From positions 70,020,260-70,084,259 of the forward strand of contig CM042032.1 of NCBI GenBank assembly GCA_023525975.1: a stretch of 64,000 bases of DNA, read 5' to 3'. This stretch comes from Smallanthus sonchifolius (Eukaryota > Streptophyta > Magnoliopsida > Asterales > Asteraceae). Position 1 is the stretch's first letter. Each line of letters begins with the position of its first letter. Of this stretch, positions 11,408 to 25,000 are shown in pieces. Made by a program: the position numbers and the translations under genes. The notes below the pieces were generated by a model. That model saw only the letters and a program-made list of their open reading frames with translations, was not told the DNA's origin and ran no database searches.

Positions 11408-14319
11408 ATGACTGCTCAAAACTTGACTGCTGCAATGGATAATGAAATTGGTACTACCAACCGACCTCCCAGACTTACTAATGCTGATGATTTTGATAAC
11501 TGGAAGTATAGGTATGAGAATATATCTAGGTTCAATGATTCATCTGTATGAAGGTCTATTAAGAAAGGACCTATTATTCCCATGTTTTGAAATGCGAACA
11601 ATGAGTTTGTGCCTAAGGACCCTGATTTGTATGTGGGTGAGGAAATACTTCAAAAGGAGAAGGAAGAGAAAGCATATGCCGGTCTGACCATGGCATTGTC
11701 TACTGAGATCGCTCAAGGATTCAAAGAATTCAAGACAGCTAAGTCACTGTGGGATGCCTTGATTGAGAGGTTCGAAGGCAATTTGGATATGCGAGAAAGC
11801 AGGAATGACATGTTGAGGCAAAATTTTAACATGTTCAAGTATATAAAGGGAGAGACTCTAGAGGCTCATATCAACAGGTTTTCACACTTGAGGATAGAAA
11901 TGAGCATTGCTGGAATCGAGATAACTAAAGGTGAAATTAACAAAAAGTTGTTCAATTCTCTACCTATTAACTGGAATTTCAACATCACCACTATAAAGCG
12001 TACTAAAGACATTTACACCACCTCTCTAAGTAAGTTGATTTCAATTTTGAGATCTTATGAAATGGATGATCAACAAAGGCATATCTAATATATGGCCGAA
12101 ATGGGTAGTTCTACAGTTTCTGACAACAGTGCATTGATGTCAAGTATGTCTTCAACTTATATGCCCACTATTCCTACTCAGGCAGCCTTTGCTGCTCCTA
12201 CTCAGCAAACAGTTCAATCAAAGTCTTGTGAGCATAGCACTAAAGCAGTTGAAGAAAATGGGGCTCTCTTTAGGGTATTCATGAACAGTTACAACGCTTT
12301 ACTTGCTGGAAGGCTTACTCCAGCAAACATGGTGCAGGAGATAAATTCGAATGACCTTAAGGAGATGTATATTAAATGGCATATGGCTATGGTTGTCCAT
12401 AGTGCTAAGAAATTTATCAAAAGAACTAGAAGGAACTCCTTCGAGGGGCTGAAATCAAGAACTAAAAAGATTGGTTTTGACAAGTCAAATCTAAGGTGCT
12501 ACATATGCAACAAGCCAAGACACATTGCCAAGGAGTGCATTGAACCAAAGAATGAAAAGGGTAGCAAATCTAGAGAAAGTGAAGCAACTACCTCAAGTGA
12601 CAGTAAAGCATTGGTGAGTCAGCAGACATCTGGATATGATTGGGGTGATCAGATACATGCTCTGGAAGTGAAAATGATCAACCATATGGCAAAAGTCAAA
12701 GAAGTTGAGGTAAATAAAATTACTTGGTCTAATAATTGTGTAGAAAAGGTAAATAGATAGAAATATGATAATGATTTCCTAATTAAAGAAATAACTCAGC
12801 TAAGATATGCCAACTCTGAGCACAAGCGTTCAGAAATGATTTTTAAAGATAAAATTGAGGCTAGTAAAGGTGATGTTGCAAAACTTCAAATGGACTTAAG
12901 CAATAAGGAATGTCTTTATTGAGATGCTTTAAAAAGAATAGACGACCTTAGCCTAAAATTAAATGATGCTTTAAATCAGTTGGCTAACACCAAAATAACA
13001 ATCGAGAAAATTGATCATTCTCGATCAGTGGTGTATGATATGATCGATTCCCAAGTTAGGAAGAATGGAAATCCAGGGGTTGGGTATCATGTTGTTGAAC
13101 ATACTTTTAATGAAAACTTTACTTCTATGCCAAATGACTACCCTGAAGACGTTGAAATGGTTTACGGTGTGGGTTGTAAACCTGGTCAACCTTCATCATC
13201 TAAGCAGTCAACTCCTGCAACTGCTAGTCCGTTACCCAAATGTGTGAACGTTTCTAACCCATCTAAGTCTTGTGAAGAAACAGGGTTAGTAGAGGGCATA
13301 GTGGAAGTGTGTGGGAGTGATGATGAGGAGGAGGGTCTTACTTTTGAGTCTAAGTCTGAGTCCTATAAGAACACTTCGTCTTTTTTTTTAAATTCTGCTA
13401 CTTCGTTTAATTCTCATTTGCATGTCAATTTGAACAAGGTTGCTTGTTCAAAAAGGGGTATTTTAGGGAAAGAGTTGAAAGCCACGTTGGTTAAAAGTGA
13501 TACTTTTGAAAATGAAGTGAAACAAATTGTTAATGATAAAAATCACCAATTTGTTAAAAATAAAAATCGTTCACAAAAGGGAGATAGCAATAAACCGTCT
13601 ACAAGTCAGTCCAATTGTAAACAATCGCCTTAACGTTTTACCATAAATGAATTTTATTCTAAATTTGATAATTAGCATCGTGATTTTGAGCAAAATGTTT
13701 GAAATACTGGTAGGGATTATGTTAGATCAAATCATAGAGTTTGTGAAAGAGATGTTTGGAGAAATGATGACATAATATTTGATAGGAGATTTTCTAGGAA
13801 CTGTGAAAATGTAGGTTACTTCATAGGTTCTCCTCAAAGGTCATCATCATGGGACACCGGATAGTATGCCCCGTATCCGCGAAAACGTGCTATGTCTGTG
13901 GGAATCCTGGACACATAGCTAGAAACTGCGTTCACACCCGTGAACACACTGTTAGATATTTTAATGTTACACGACGGGCAAATGTGTATTCAAAGCCAAT
14001 AAAGGTTGAAAGACCAAAGGTCATGAATCACAACATGCCCAAAGTTAAACACTCGGACAGTCAGTCTGGTGATGTGCATAGACCTCAACCTATTTTTAGA
14101 GAAAATAAAGCTTTAAAACCTAAGCAAAAAAAAGTTGAAAAACCATCACAATTTGTCAAGGGAAAAGAAAAAATCGTCACTCCAACGACAAATCAAAATT
14201 TTCAAAAACCAAAGCCTGTTTGGACACGAAAACCAATTGTCCCATCAGCACCAGCTGAGTTTAGTGATAGGAGAGATATGAAACTGCAAGAGGTTTCATA
14301 TATGGATGAGTCTAGATAG
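11408..14319 (+). pseudogene. Copia gag region (broken), with two zinc knuckles
   Basis: I start it at the ATG at 11408 (MTAQNLTAAM), inside a longer open stretch. The frame stops at 11551 and resumes out of frame at 11609-12088, which has the copia gag core (MALSTEIAQGFKEFKTAKSLWDALIERFEG, abbreviated here to its ends: MALSTEI... and ...LWDALIERFEG). A further part at 12092-12760 has a CCHC knuckle near 12498-12540 (CYICNKPRHIAKEC). After a stop-rich stretch come an acidic, Ser-rich part at 12980-13633 and a Lys-rich part at 13849-14319 with a second CCHC knuckle near 13890-13930 (CYVCGNPGHIARNC). A long gag is usual for Sireviruses. Stops at 12089 and 12759 and the frameshifts at about 11550 and 13640-13850 mark it as dead. 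Confidence 0.85.
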
Positions 14320-16276
14320 CCCAAGACCACAATGGCTTGGGTTCTGGTAACTAACTAAAGTGTTTTACTGTGCAGGAACAACCAAGGAGGCCAGTAAACA
14401 ACCTTCGGTATGTTGATAGTGGTTGTTCCTTGCACATGATAAGAGACATCTCTCAGCTTCACGACATTAAACTGTTCGATGGAGGGTATGTTTCCTTTGC
14501 AGGTGATAAAGGTGGGTAGATCACCATGAAAGGTACTGTTACAAATCGTACTCTCTGTTTCGAAGATGTGAATTTTGTTTCTGAATTAAACCATAGCTTG
14601 TTGAGTGTGTCGCAAATTTGCGATAAAAAGTTTTCCACTCATTTTACAGATAAAGAGTGTTTGATTTTAAAACCAGGGTTTGTGCACCCTGAAGAATGGA
14701 TATTAATGAGAACACCTCAGTGTAAAGATTCCTATTTTACTTGACATGAATAGTGAATCTGCTCTTACAAACACATGTCTCTTTTCTAAAGCTTCTGAAA
14801 ACAATTCAATGTTATGGCATCGTCGTTTGGGTCATATAAATCTCAAAAATCTAAACAGAATTGCCAAAGGAGTTCATGTTGTTGGTTTGCCTCTAAAATA
14901 TTTTCGTGAGGTCGAAAAATGTATTTCTTGTGCTAAAGGCAAATAGCACAAAAGGCTATACAAGCCCAAACTGTTTAATTCAATAGAGTCGGTTTTACAA
15001 CTGCTTCACATGGATCTTTTTGGTCATGTAAGTATTATGAGCCTTGGAAAGAAATCATATTATCTTGTTATTACTGACGGTTACTCACGATTTTCATGGG
15101 TGTTCTTTTTTAGTAAGAAAAGTGAGACTACAGATATTTTGAAGCAGTTTATGATACTTGTCAAGAATGAAACGGATTTCAAGATCAAAACGATCCGAAG
15201 TGACAATGGGACAGAGTTCCACAATGAAACTCTTGACCGCTTCTATGTAGAAAAGGAGATCGCGAGGCAATTCGGCGATGCTAGAACTCCTCAACAAAAC
15301 GGAGTTGCTGAAAGAAGGAATCGCACCCTTACTGAAGCTGCAAGAACAATGATTTCCTACTCGAAGTTGTCGATATTCTCTTAGGCTGAAGCAGTTAATA
15401 CGGCATGTTACGTACAGAATCGGGTGCTTATCAACAAGCATCATATGAAGACGCTGTAAGAAATAATGTTTCATTAGAAACCCAAAGTCGGCTATTTCAA
15501 ATCTTTTGGATGCCTATGCACTCTACTATATAATGAATCACTTGGGTCCAAATTCAATGATAAGGCCGATGAATGCTACTTTGTAGGATATTCATCCGGT
15601 AAGATGACATATAGGGTTTACAATAAGAGGACAAAGCAGATAGTTGAATCCTACTACATTGATCGGGAGGAGTTGAACAAGACCGATGTGAATTCTGGTT
15701 CAAATTGGTTATTTGATTATGATTCTCTATTTAAGCTTTTTAATGTGTATTCTGATTTTTCTGCAGAATCAGGAGATGGATTCTACGAATATAACAAAGT
15801 TGATTATCCGGTTGATAGCATGCATAACTCATCTGACCAAGGTTCATCTTCAACTGCTGGAACTCCAAACACCTCTACTCAAGAAATTCATCAAGAAACC
15901 GCTGGTTTATCTTCAGTTAATATAGAGACAGCTGCATCTGGCAGTGGTCTTTCATCTCAGGATACAATTCCTACCCCAAACGTTACAGAGGAGCCGATTC
16001 CCAAAACCACAATAATGACTGAAGACACAAATCAGAACATCACCAATTTACAAGATATGTTGCAGGAGGAAGAGATCCCAACTATGAGGATACAAAAGGA
16101 TCATCCCGTGGAGGACATCAACGTTCCTCTCGTTAACGGGGTGAAAACAAGGAGTCAATTTGGGGTTATCAACTTGAGCCAAAGAATGTAAAGATGGCCT
16201 TGAATGAGGCTAGCTGGGTAGAATCAATGCAAGAGGAGCTTATGCACATTGAGAAGCTGAAAGTATGGGAACTTGT
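14320..16276 (+). pseudogene. Copia pol, first part: protease, integrase, start of reverse transcriptase
   Basis: The aspartic protease motif VDSG is at 14412-14423. The GAG-pre-integrase block and zinc-binding motif (LWHRRLGH ... CISCAKGK) lie at 14811-14945. The integrase core follows at 15010-15384: Asp in HMDLFG, Asp in RSDNGTEF, and Glu in NGVAERRNRT, so all three catalytic residues can be seen. A copia-specific linker (YNKRTKQIVESYYIDREE) is at 15610-15680 and runs into an Ser/Thr-rich stretch. The reverse transcriptase begins near 16195 (the WVESMQEEL motif) and is cut at 16276 by gypsy G1; it resumes at 29915. Stops at 14520, 14743, 14945 and 15382 break the frame. Confidence 0.92.
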
Positions 16277-16385
16277 TGTAACACCCCGGATATTTTTATA
16301 ACGCTCGACCTCGTGATCATAAACGAGTAAAATGACTACTTTAAATTTGAGGTTTAGACGAGCTTTTAGTGTGATAAGAGACCGT

Positions 16386-16421
<36 letters not shown>

Positions 16422-17927
16422 TAATATTATTTTTGAAACTTGCTCCGTTTTTAACGAAAATTAGGTCGACTTGTAGAAAAAATAAGCTCGTCCCAACGAC
16501 ATACTCGTATTTTAATAAAATATTATGTTTTAAAAGTTATAAGAGAAAAACGAGTTAAGCAACTGAATTAATTAGAATAATATAATAATAATAAATTTAA
16601 AACAATGAAAATATATATGTGTGCCTACATCATAATTCATGTTTACGTATTTAGAAAAGTTCATCCCACATCGATAGAGTAAGGAAACTGAAGTGCTCAA
16701 CCACTTGTATAAATAAATGCACATAGAAATTATTTAGAGTATAATTTTTTTGGAACGTTCTAGTATAAAGAGAATCTCGAGTCTACAATATCTCATTGGG
16801 TGTTGTTAATAGTCATTTTTGGAGCATGAGTAGGGAGACTCTATATCAAATTGCCGTAGATAGCTTTTACGTATATTCTCGTTTAAGTTTATGTCTAGTT
16901 AATTATTAGTTATTTTTATTATTATTAGGCCGTAGGGTTATTGTCAGGGTAGATATTGGGTAGCCTAGCTTTTATTAGGTATGGACTGATCACCCATGCT
17001 TAACCAAGGCAACATTAGCCAATATCAACCAAGATAATAAGTAGTTAGGTGTACCCTAACCTAACATAGGGTTACTATCAGGACCCAGAAATCTTCGAGA
17101 TAAGAGACGAAGCGCTACTTTCATTTAGGAACTCAAATTATACAATTTTATTGTGAATACATTTATAATCTTTTTAAAACCATACAAAATTTCATACTTT
17201 CAAAATGGCATGAACCCAGTTAAATATATCTAATACATAAAGTTAACTTACGGGAAGCATCTTGCCATTTATTGTACGTATGGTTTGATCAAATTGATAT
17301 ACATACCACGGTGCGGCTATGGTATGGCTAGCTTCATTCTTGTGGAAGGATTATAGCACAGCCGGAGATACACCGGAAGTTATATCCACTTGAATTTCAG
17401 TTGCTAGTGTATGAGGTGGTAGTGAATGTGTATGTTACCATGCAAATTATGATTAAATAGATTTAATTATTTCATGTGACAAAATGTTTTGGGTCTTGAA
17501 AATGTAACTCACCAACTTTCGTTGACGTATATTTTTAAAATGTTTTCAGGTAATCATGAATAGCCTTGATAATAAGGTAGTGGTTAAGGGAGGATATACC
17601 CCTACACTCCATAATACATTACTCAGCTTTTGAACCAGCTGGTGGTGACTACAGTAAATAGAGGCATGGCTCCCGTGGCTCGGGATATTACTAAACAATA
17701 TTGTAATACAACGTATAAAACTTTGAATTTTCAGAATAATGATTGTAAATTATTAGGGGTGTTTAATTCCCCATGTTTTATGAAAATGGCAGTTACTCGA
17801 CTACAAAAGTCGAGAATTTTCATGAAACTCAGAACCATCTAATTTCCGTTATGCAAATAAAATGATTGTTCGAAACAGGTACCAATCTGAGTCGCACGCC
17901 CGAGGTGTCATTTCTTGAGGTATGACA
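16277..17927 (+). mobile_element. G1 5' LTR
   Basis: TG...CA ends and full-length similarity to 28262-29914. It contains an (AAT)n microsatellite at 16389-16420, which is shorter in the other LTR (about 28371-28390). The small frame at 17630-17842 recurs in the 3' LTR as 29602-29829; being part of the LTR, it is probably not a gene. Confidence 0.92.
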
Positions 17928-17929
17928 GG

Positions 17930-17944
17930 TTGGAATCAGAGGCA
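17930..17944 (+). promoter_or_regulatory. G1 primer-binding site (Met-tRNA type, mutated)
   Basis: TTGGAATCAGAGGCA lies two bases after the LTR; the related site in Z reads TTGGTATCAGAGC. One T-to-A change is seen, which would weaken primer pairing. Confidence 0.75.
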
Positions 17945-18059
17945 CAGGTTTCAGCGAATTAGATGCTTGTAGATTAAGCAAGTATCTAGGCTTTAACCAA
18001 AATAAGATAAAAACACCTGCATGTGAGATAGGTGCTTTAGAATGTTTAAGATTAAATCT

Positions 18060-20879
18060 AAATGCCTTGCAGGATGTCGAACCCAACAAACTCTGATAGA
18101 GCCCCACAAAATGATGGAGGTCAGAAAAATAAAGAATGCCTACAAAAAAAAAGATAGGTAGATACTTGTACGTAGATACTCGTATCTAAGACTAAAATAT
18201 AAGAAATTGCAGGATGTCGGGTGACGATAGTTATAATAGCTATTATGATACTAATCGTCATGTTAAACAAGACCCAAGTACCATCTTTCTTCAGAAAACG
18301 TGATACAAGATATATGTACACGAAGATGCGGATGTGAGTGTTCAAGACATAACAAAGATTTAGATTTAAGTATCGGGCGAATAGATATTCATCCACCAAG
18401 GATAAGTGAAGTGAATTAGGTCGGGCCCAGTAGGGCTACGCAGCCAACAATACGGGTGGTATGGCCAACCGAATCAATATCCATGCCCTCAGTTGTAGGG
18501 ATGGAAGAAGAATATCGGAACTAACCTTCGGTTGGAGAGGACTCTGATAAAAAGCCACGTTACTACTATGATCCAAATATAATTCCGGTTTCTGAAAATC
18601 CAGAAGATTATACTCCTTATAATTCCGATTCTGCACTTGTACTTCGAGATCCTTATATATTCCCTGCATCAGGAAGTTCTATAGACTAGGATCCATATGA
18701 AATTATCTGAATAAAGTTATTTCCCTGGAGCCATACGATCCCTATCAAAATGTATACAATGATATTGTGATGGGGATTCAAGATCCTCCTCCATAATATT
18801 ATTGTCCTTCAATCTATTCTAGCTCATTCATCAAATGTCTTGACCGTGTCTTACGAGAGATAGATGAGTTGAAACAAAAAGGATCTAACAAAAGAAAAGA
18901 AAAAGAGAACGACGACCGGAGAGCAACTCCGAAAGTATGAGAAGGAAGGAACTAGGAAAAGAGATGATGAAAGACTAACTTAGTTATTCTATAGTCTTTC
19001 TGTTTCTATTGAATATTTTATACTTCTTTCCTATAATAAAAATATTTTATTTTATATAGAATGCGTGGAAAAGGCAAAGGACCGAGTATTCGTAGATATG
19101 TAAGTGACAAATTAAACCGAAAATGAACCCAATATAGATACAGAAAGTAGGAGAAATTTTTGGAATTCTCTAAGAATTAGAAACTATGAACAATCTATAT
19201 ATATACCTTCCGTGTGCTTTCATTAAGCCCCTACGGGTGGAAGTCATAACTATACTTTTAAAAACCCTTATAACTATTATGAGGGATTACTAGAAATTCC
19301 TTACGAGAATGTTCGTATCCTCGAAGGGGAAGAAATGGAGGATTCTAATAAGCTCTAAGTACCTTATCATCTGTAAGGACTAATAAGTATTCATACCCAT
19401 CGTGTTAAGAAAGAAACACCCGGAGAGGAACAGATAAGGACTTTGCAAAATAGAATGGTTGAACTCGAAGAAGGAATGGCGGAAGTAGAAGCTAGTAAGA
19501 GTAAAACAAAATTACAGTAAAAGAAAACATTGAAGAATGAAGAAATATAGAAATTCTTAAGAAGAACGATGATGTTGTAGGAATGAACCTTATAAAGATG
19601 ACATGTGTAAGCAATTTAGAATTAAGTCATCCAAGAATAAAAGCATTACAAACTGATAAACGATATGTGATTAAGAGACGCAAGAACTAAATAGGAAAAT
19701 GAAAGAATATACTTCAGATAAGTAACGACCTTAATTTTTGATTGTTAAAATGAATTGGACAAGTCAGATTTAAAGAAATTCAAGCTAAAGCTTTTGAAGA
19801 AAGTCACATTAAGAAAGAAGAAAGGCTTGACCAATTAGTCAGAGGAGATAATGAATCCTTAAAAATGCATAATCTAGAGGTCGGTTACTGGCAGTTTAAT
19901 AAATGATTCTAGAAGATACGCTCCGAACCCATGTGATAAACCTTAAAAGAAGATAGAATGACCATCTATCCTCATAGAAATTTTTATAAGTTATCATACA
20001 AAGCAGTAAAGCAATACCATTTGGAGTACTGTACAATAGGAAGTAAAGAAAACCTATGTGTTAATTAGAAATCAGAAAAAACTCAGTTATCATGACCTAA
20101 AGGATAAAGGAAATTACCAAGTTGGTTTTTATAAACCTGAGAAAATATTAAAGATGGCTTGTGATCAATAAAAGGATTATACTTATACAAAGAAGAAGCC
20201 GTTGAAATTATACGTCAAGGATAAGACATTATTAAAAGTATCACCTTGAAAAGGTGTAGTTCAAAATTTGAAAGGTAAATAAACGAAATCCACAATTAGG
20301 TAAACAAACAAGTAAACTTTGGTACATGAGTAAATGGTAGACAAACCAAGTGGAAATTGAATATTGCAACTAAAGGTTTAGTTTTACGAATGAATATTCA
20401 TATTCCAGGAATGAGACAAAGATGTTTGTAAGATGATAACAATATAAAATGCCTATAAATGCAGCATGAATAATTTCAAAGGGACTGAAACTCCTGTAAT
20501 TAAGAAAGCCTATTTAGGCAATGAGATAACTATTTAGATATCTTAATTGTAAGTGAATAAGAAAGATTGAGATATAAACAAACAAGTATGAAACATAAGG
20601 GAAAATAATAAGAATACGGTTGGTTAATAAAGGAGTAATAACATTCTAGATCCTGTTATTATTCATTTATTTAACAATTTGCTTTCATATTATTAACCAT
20701 TATACGAATAACAGTATGTTCCATATCTGAATTTTAGACGATCTAAGAATAAACGGAACTTGAAATTAGTAAGCCAACTCTACAAATTTAAGATCAACAA
20801 ATAAAGAGATTGAAAAACAAAAGACGAAGTGCAGATCCAAACATGTTTCTGATTGAACGTAGAAACTGAAGTAAGAAAT
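18060..20879 (+). pseudogene. G1 internal region in the gag-pol position: decayed, unusual Tyr/Pro/Gln-rich reading
   Basis: Two ATG starts share the context TTGCAGGATGTCG (ATG at 18074 and 18214). From the second, MSGDDSYNSYYDTNRH is readable, and the same frame later shows QQYGWYGQPNQYPCPQ (18445-18492). Another frame at 18558-18700 reads YYYDPN...PEDYTPYNSDSA...DPYIFPASG. A further acidic piece is at 19250-19360 (NPYNYYEGLLEIPYENVRILEGEE). Stops are frequent and I recognise no CCHC, protease or reverse transcriptase motif. It may be a diverged N-terminal gag, or other sequence replacing gag in a non-autonomous element. No function is assigned. Confidence 0.45.
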
Positions 20880-21477
20880 GAAAATGGAGATACCCAAAGA
20901 CTGATGGGCAGAGTGGGAGAACAATTCAGACATTAGAAGATATGCTCAGGGCATGTGTGATAGACTTGGGACGTAGCTTGGATGATCATTTGCCTCTCAT
21001 GGAATTTTTATACAATAATAGTTATCACACGAGTATTCAGGCAGCACCATTTGAAGCCTTGTATAAGCGAAAATGTAGAACTCCGGTATGTTGGTCTGAA
21101 GTTGGAGAAGCTCAATTGTCTGGACCTTAGACTATCCAGGAAACAACTGACAAAATATTACAGATTGGTGAAAGATTAAAAGCGGTTAGAGATCGACAGA
21201 AAAGTTATGCCGATAAGAGGAGGAAGCCGTTAGAATTTAGAGTCGGTGATAAAGTATTATTGAAGCTTTCACCTTGGAAAGGTGTGGTCCAATTTGGAAA
21301 GAATGGAAAATTAAGTCCACGTTTTGTGGGACCTTTTGAAATCCTGGAACAAATTGGACTAGTACCTTATCGATTAAGACTACGAGAAGAAATAAGTGGC
21401 GTACACGATGTATTTCTTGTGTCAAACTTACACAAATGTTTAGCCAATGAAAGTTTAATAATTCCACTAAAAGATGT
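20880..21477 (+). pseudogene. G1 integrase C-terminal fragment
   Basis: The homology starts abruptly at 'ccaaagactgatgggcagagtggg' and gives TIQTLEDMLRACVIDLGRS, then FLYNNSYHTSIQAAPFEALY with the third catalytic Glu just before it. After a TAG at 21128 comes the C-terminal block LSPWKGVVQFGKNGKLSPRF (21260-21320 region) up to LHKCLANESLIIPLKDV. It ends at the GATGT target site of G2. The chromodomain resumes on the far side of G2 at 28037. The abrupt start indicates that most of pol was lost or never present. Confidence 0.88.
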
Positions 21478-22031
21478 TGTAAGGCCCCTTTTCCCGGGTG
21501 ACCTCATTTGTTGGATTTACTCATAAACATAGTCATAATCATTGAGCTTAACTTTAAAACATTCGAATTCATTCATTACATAACGTAACATGACATGACA
21601 TAACAGCGAAAGTCTTTTAAAATTAAGTACATAACATTTGTCTTAACATATATAAATATGGGATGTCAGTCTTGTGCCGGGTAACCTTCACGCCTTGGCA
21701 CGATCTTTTCTTCCTTTACCTCAAATGTATACTAAAAGTCAGCTAACGCTGGTGAGTTCTAGTTTAAAACTATTAAGTATGATCATTCTTTTCTTTATAA
21801 GTATACATAATTATATACATACATTTCTACAAATACGTATTCATAGCTTTTACTTTTCTTTCTTCATTCTTATGTGATGATTACATAGATATGTATTCAC
21901 CTTTTCTTTCTTCAACATTCATTAGTCATACACATAAGGGTGATTAACCCATCTTACGGTACGTACATCACAAAGACATACGCCCTTGAGCTACCGTCGT
22001 AGCCCTTTTACTCGTCCGGTCCTAGAAATCG
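21478..22031 (-). mobile_element. G2 3' LTR, truncated
   Basis: It matches the left 551 bp of the G2 5' LTR (26101-26651). The similarity stops at 22031, where the integrase reading begins directly. The lost piece therefore runs from inside integrase, through the chromodomain and polypurine tract, into the LTR. Confidence 0.93.
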
Positions 22032-25000
22032 TCGGACACAATCGACAGCGGCATACCATGTCTGCTCACAATTTCCTTGATAAATATTTCTGCTAGTCTT
22101 TCTGATGAAGAAGTCTCACGTATTGGTAAGAAGTGAGCACTTTTCGTTAAGCGGTCGACGATTACCCAAATGGTATCATTGCCTTTAGCTGTTCGCAGTA
22201 GCTTGGTAATGAAGTCCATCGTGATCTCCTCCCACTTCCATTCCGGTATTGGTAAAGGTTGCATTTTACCGGATGGTTTCTGGTGCTCGGCCTTAACTAG
22301 AGAACACGTTAGGCACTTGCTCACGTACTCTGTCACATCATTCTTCATGCCAGGCCACCAGTACTCCTTCTTCAAGTCTTGATACATTTTGTTTGTCCAG
22401 GGGTGGATAGAATAGCGAGACTTATGGGCCTCATCGAGTATTTTGGTTCTAAGCTCGCCAGTCTTAGGTATCCACATTCGGCCAAACCTAGTTCGTACAC
22501 CGTATGCATTTGCATCCAAATTCCCTTGTTGTCCTACTATTCTTTCCCGTTTTATATTTCCTTCTAATAGCGCTTCGTCTTGTGCCTTTGATATTTCACT
22601 CATCAAATCTGGTGTTATAATCAGCTGACACGCTTTGATCTGTATAGGTTCTGATTCTTCCTTTCTGCTTAAAGCGTCAACCACCACGTTTGCTTTGCCT
22701 GGATGGTACAATATCTCACAGTCATAGTCCTTCAGTAGCTCTAACCACCTCCTTTGCCTCATGTTTAATTCTTTTTGCCCGAAAAAGTACTTCAGGCTTT
22801 TGTGATCGGAGTAAATGGTGCATTTAACTCCATACAGATAGTGCCTCCATATTTTCAATGCGAAAACTACTGCCGCTAACTCTAGATCGTGTGTTGGGTA
22901 GTTAACCTCGTGAATCTTTAGTTGTCGCGAGGCGTAGGAAATTACCTTTCCTCGTTGCATAAGTACGCAACCTAAACCCTGACCCGAAGCGTCAGAGTAG
23001 ACTACTAAGTCTTCATTTCCCTCAGGTAGTGCCAAGACTGGAGCTTGGGTTAATCGTGCCTTAAGTTCCTTAAACGCATTGTTTTGGGTTGGACCCCATT
23101 CATATTTCACTTCCTTCCGTGTCAACTTAGTTAGTGGCAAGGCTATTCTTGAAAAATCTTGAATGAACCTTCGATAGTAGCCTGCCAATCCCAGAAAGCT
23201 TCGTATCTCTGTTGGTGTCTTTGGGATGTTCCATTCCTTTACTGTCTCGATCTTTGTAGGATCCACCATAATGTCGTTTGGGTTTATTACATGACCTAGG
23301 AATTGGACTTCCCTAAGCCAGAACGCACATTTGGAGAATTTTGCGTATAACTTTTCCTGCTTTAGCACCTCCAGAACCTCTCTTAGGTGACAGTGGTGAT
23401 CACCCTCGCTTTTCGAATATACCAGTATGTCGTCTATAAAAACTATCACCGATCGATCCAACATTGGTCGACATACTCTATTCATCAAATCCATGAACGC
23501 TGCTGGTGCGTTGGTCAATCCGAAGGACATCACGAGAAACTCATAATGCCCATAACGCGTGCGAAACGCGGTCTTTGGTACGTCTTCTTCTCTTACTTTC
23601 AACTGATGGTAACCCGACCTAAGATCGATCTTTGAGAACCAACTCGCACCTTGCAGTTGATCAAAAAGGTCGTCTATTCTAGGCAGTGGGTATTTGTTCT
23701 TTATTGTCCTCTTGTTCAACTCGCGGTAGTCAATGCACATGCGCATGCTGCCGTCCTTCTTCTTTATAAATAGTACCGGAGCGCCCCACGGTGAGATGCT
23801 CGGTCTAATAAATCCCTTTTCTGTTAGTTCCTCTAGTTGAGACATCAATTCTTTCATTTCTGACAGAGCCAATCGGTAGGGGGCTTTGGCAACGGGCTCA
23901 GCTCCTGGCAATAAGTCAATCTGAAATTCTATTTCCCGATCGGGTGGTAACCCAGGTAGATCCTCAGGGAATACTTCCGGAAAGTTGCACACCACGGGTA
24001 CTTTCTTGAGTTCATTCATTTTTATTCTATCATCAATAACATATGCCAAATAAGCTTCGCAACCGCGCCTCATGTAACTTTCGGCCTTGATCATCGAGAT
24101 GATGTTCGACATCGTGCAATTCCAATCCCCATAAACCGTAATTGGACTACCGCTAGGAGCTTTGAGGTGTATCCTCTTACGTTTACATATGATTTGAGCT
24201 TCGTTGGCAGCTAGCCAATCCATACCCAATACTATATCGAATCCTCCTAAGGTAAGAAGGAATAATCTAGAAGGGAACTTATGACCCTCTATTTCTATGA
24301 TGCAATCCTCTGTTACTTGAAATACTGTCGAATTTTTACCAACGGCAGTTTGTACGCTAAAAGCCTTTACTATGGTATTGATAGTGCATCCTAGTTTACG
24401 ACTAAATGCATTGGATATAAAACTTTTACTAGCACCAGAGTCGAATAAAATAGCAGCATGTTCGTTATTAACTAGGGATGTACCTGACACAACATCAGGG
24501 TTTCCCCTTGCTTCCTGCTCAGTCAGGGCGTAGGCTCGAGTCCTAGCCTGTGGCTGTTCCTTTTCCCTCTCTTTTCCCGAACCAGATTGGCCGGCCTTCC
24601 TGTAGTTCTTTGTCAGATGTCCAAACAATCCACATACTTGGTACTTGACATTTCTTACACATTCTCGAGAGAAGTGCCCCGGCTTCCCGCACTTATAGCA
24701 TGTGGTGGTGCCGATTTTACATTCGCCAAGATGTTGCCTTCCACATTTCTTGCATGTTTCATATTCATCCGACCTTGGCTTCTTAGTTTCAGTTGTTACG
24801 TTCCCTCTTCCGGTGCCTCTAGACGGGTTCTCCCACTTTCTCTTTTGGGTCTCTATTGGTGGGTCCTCATTGGCATAATCGTCGTAGACGATTCCGCTCA
24901 GATTCACTACCGACTCGAAGGTCGAGGGTAGGTTGGCTTTCATGTGGACACGGAGGACCCTTTGAGGTAGGCCCTTCACATAATACTTGATCATTCGCTC

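Noticed and set aside
16389..16420. (AAT)n run as a special element
   Set aside because: Ordinary microsatellite inside the G1 LTR; a shorter version is in the other LTR.
17630..17842. 70-residue frame repeated at 29602-29829, possibly a conserved small gene
   Set aside because: The two copies are simply the two LTRs of G1; repetition does not indicate selection.
22170..24931. Plus-strand frames across the G2 coding region
   Set aside because: Shadows of the 1095-residue minus-strand gag-pol frame.
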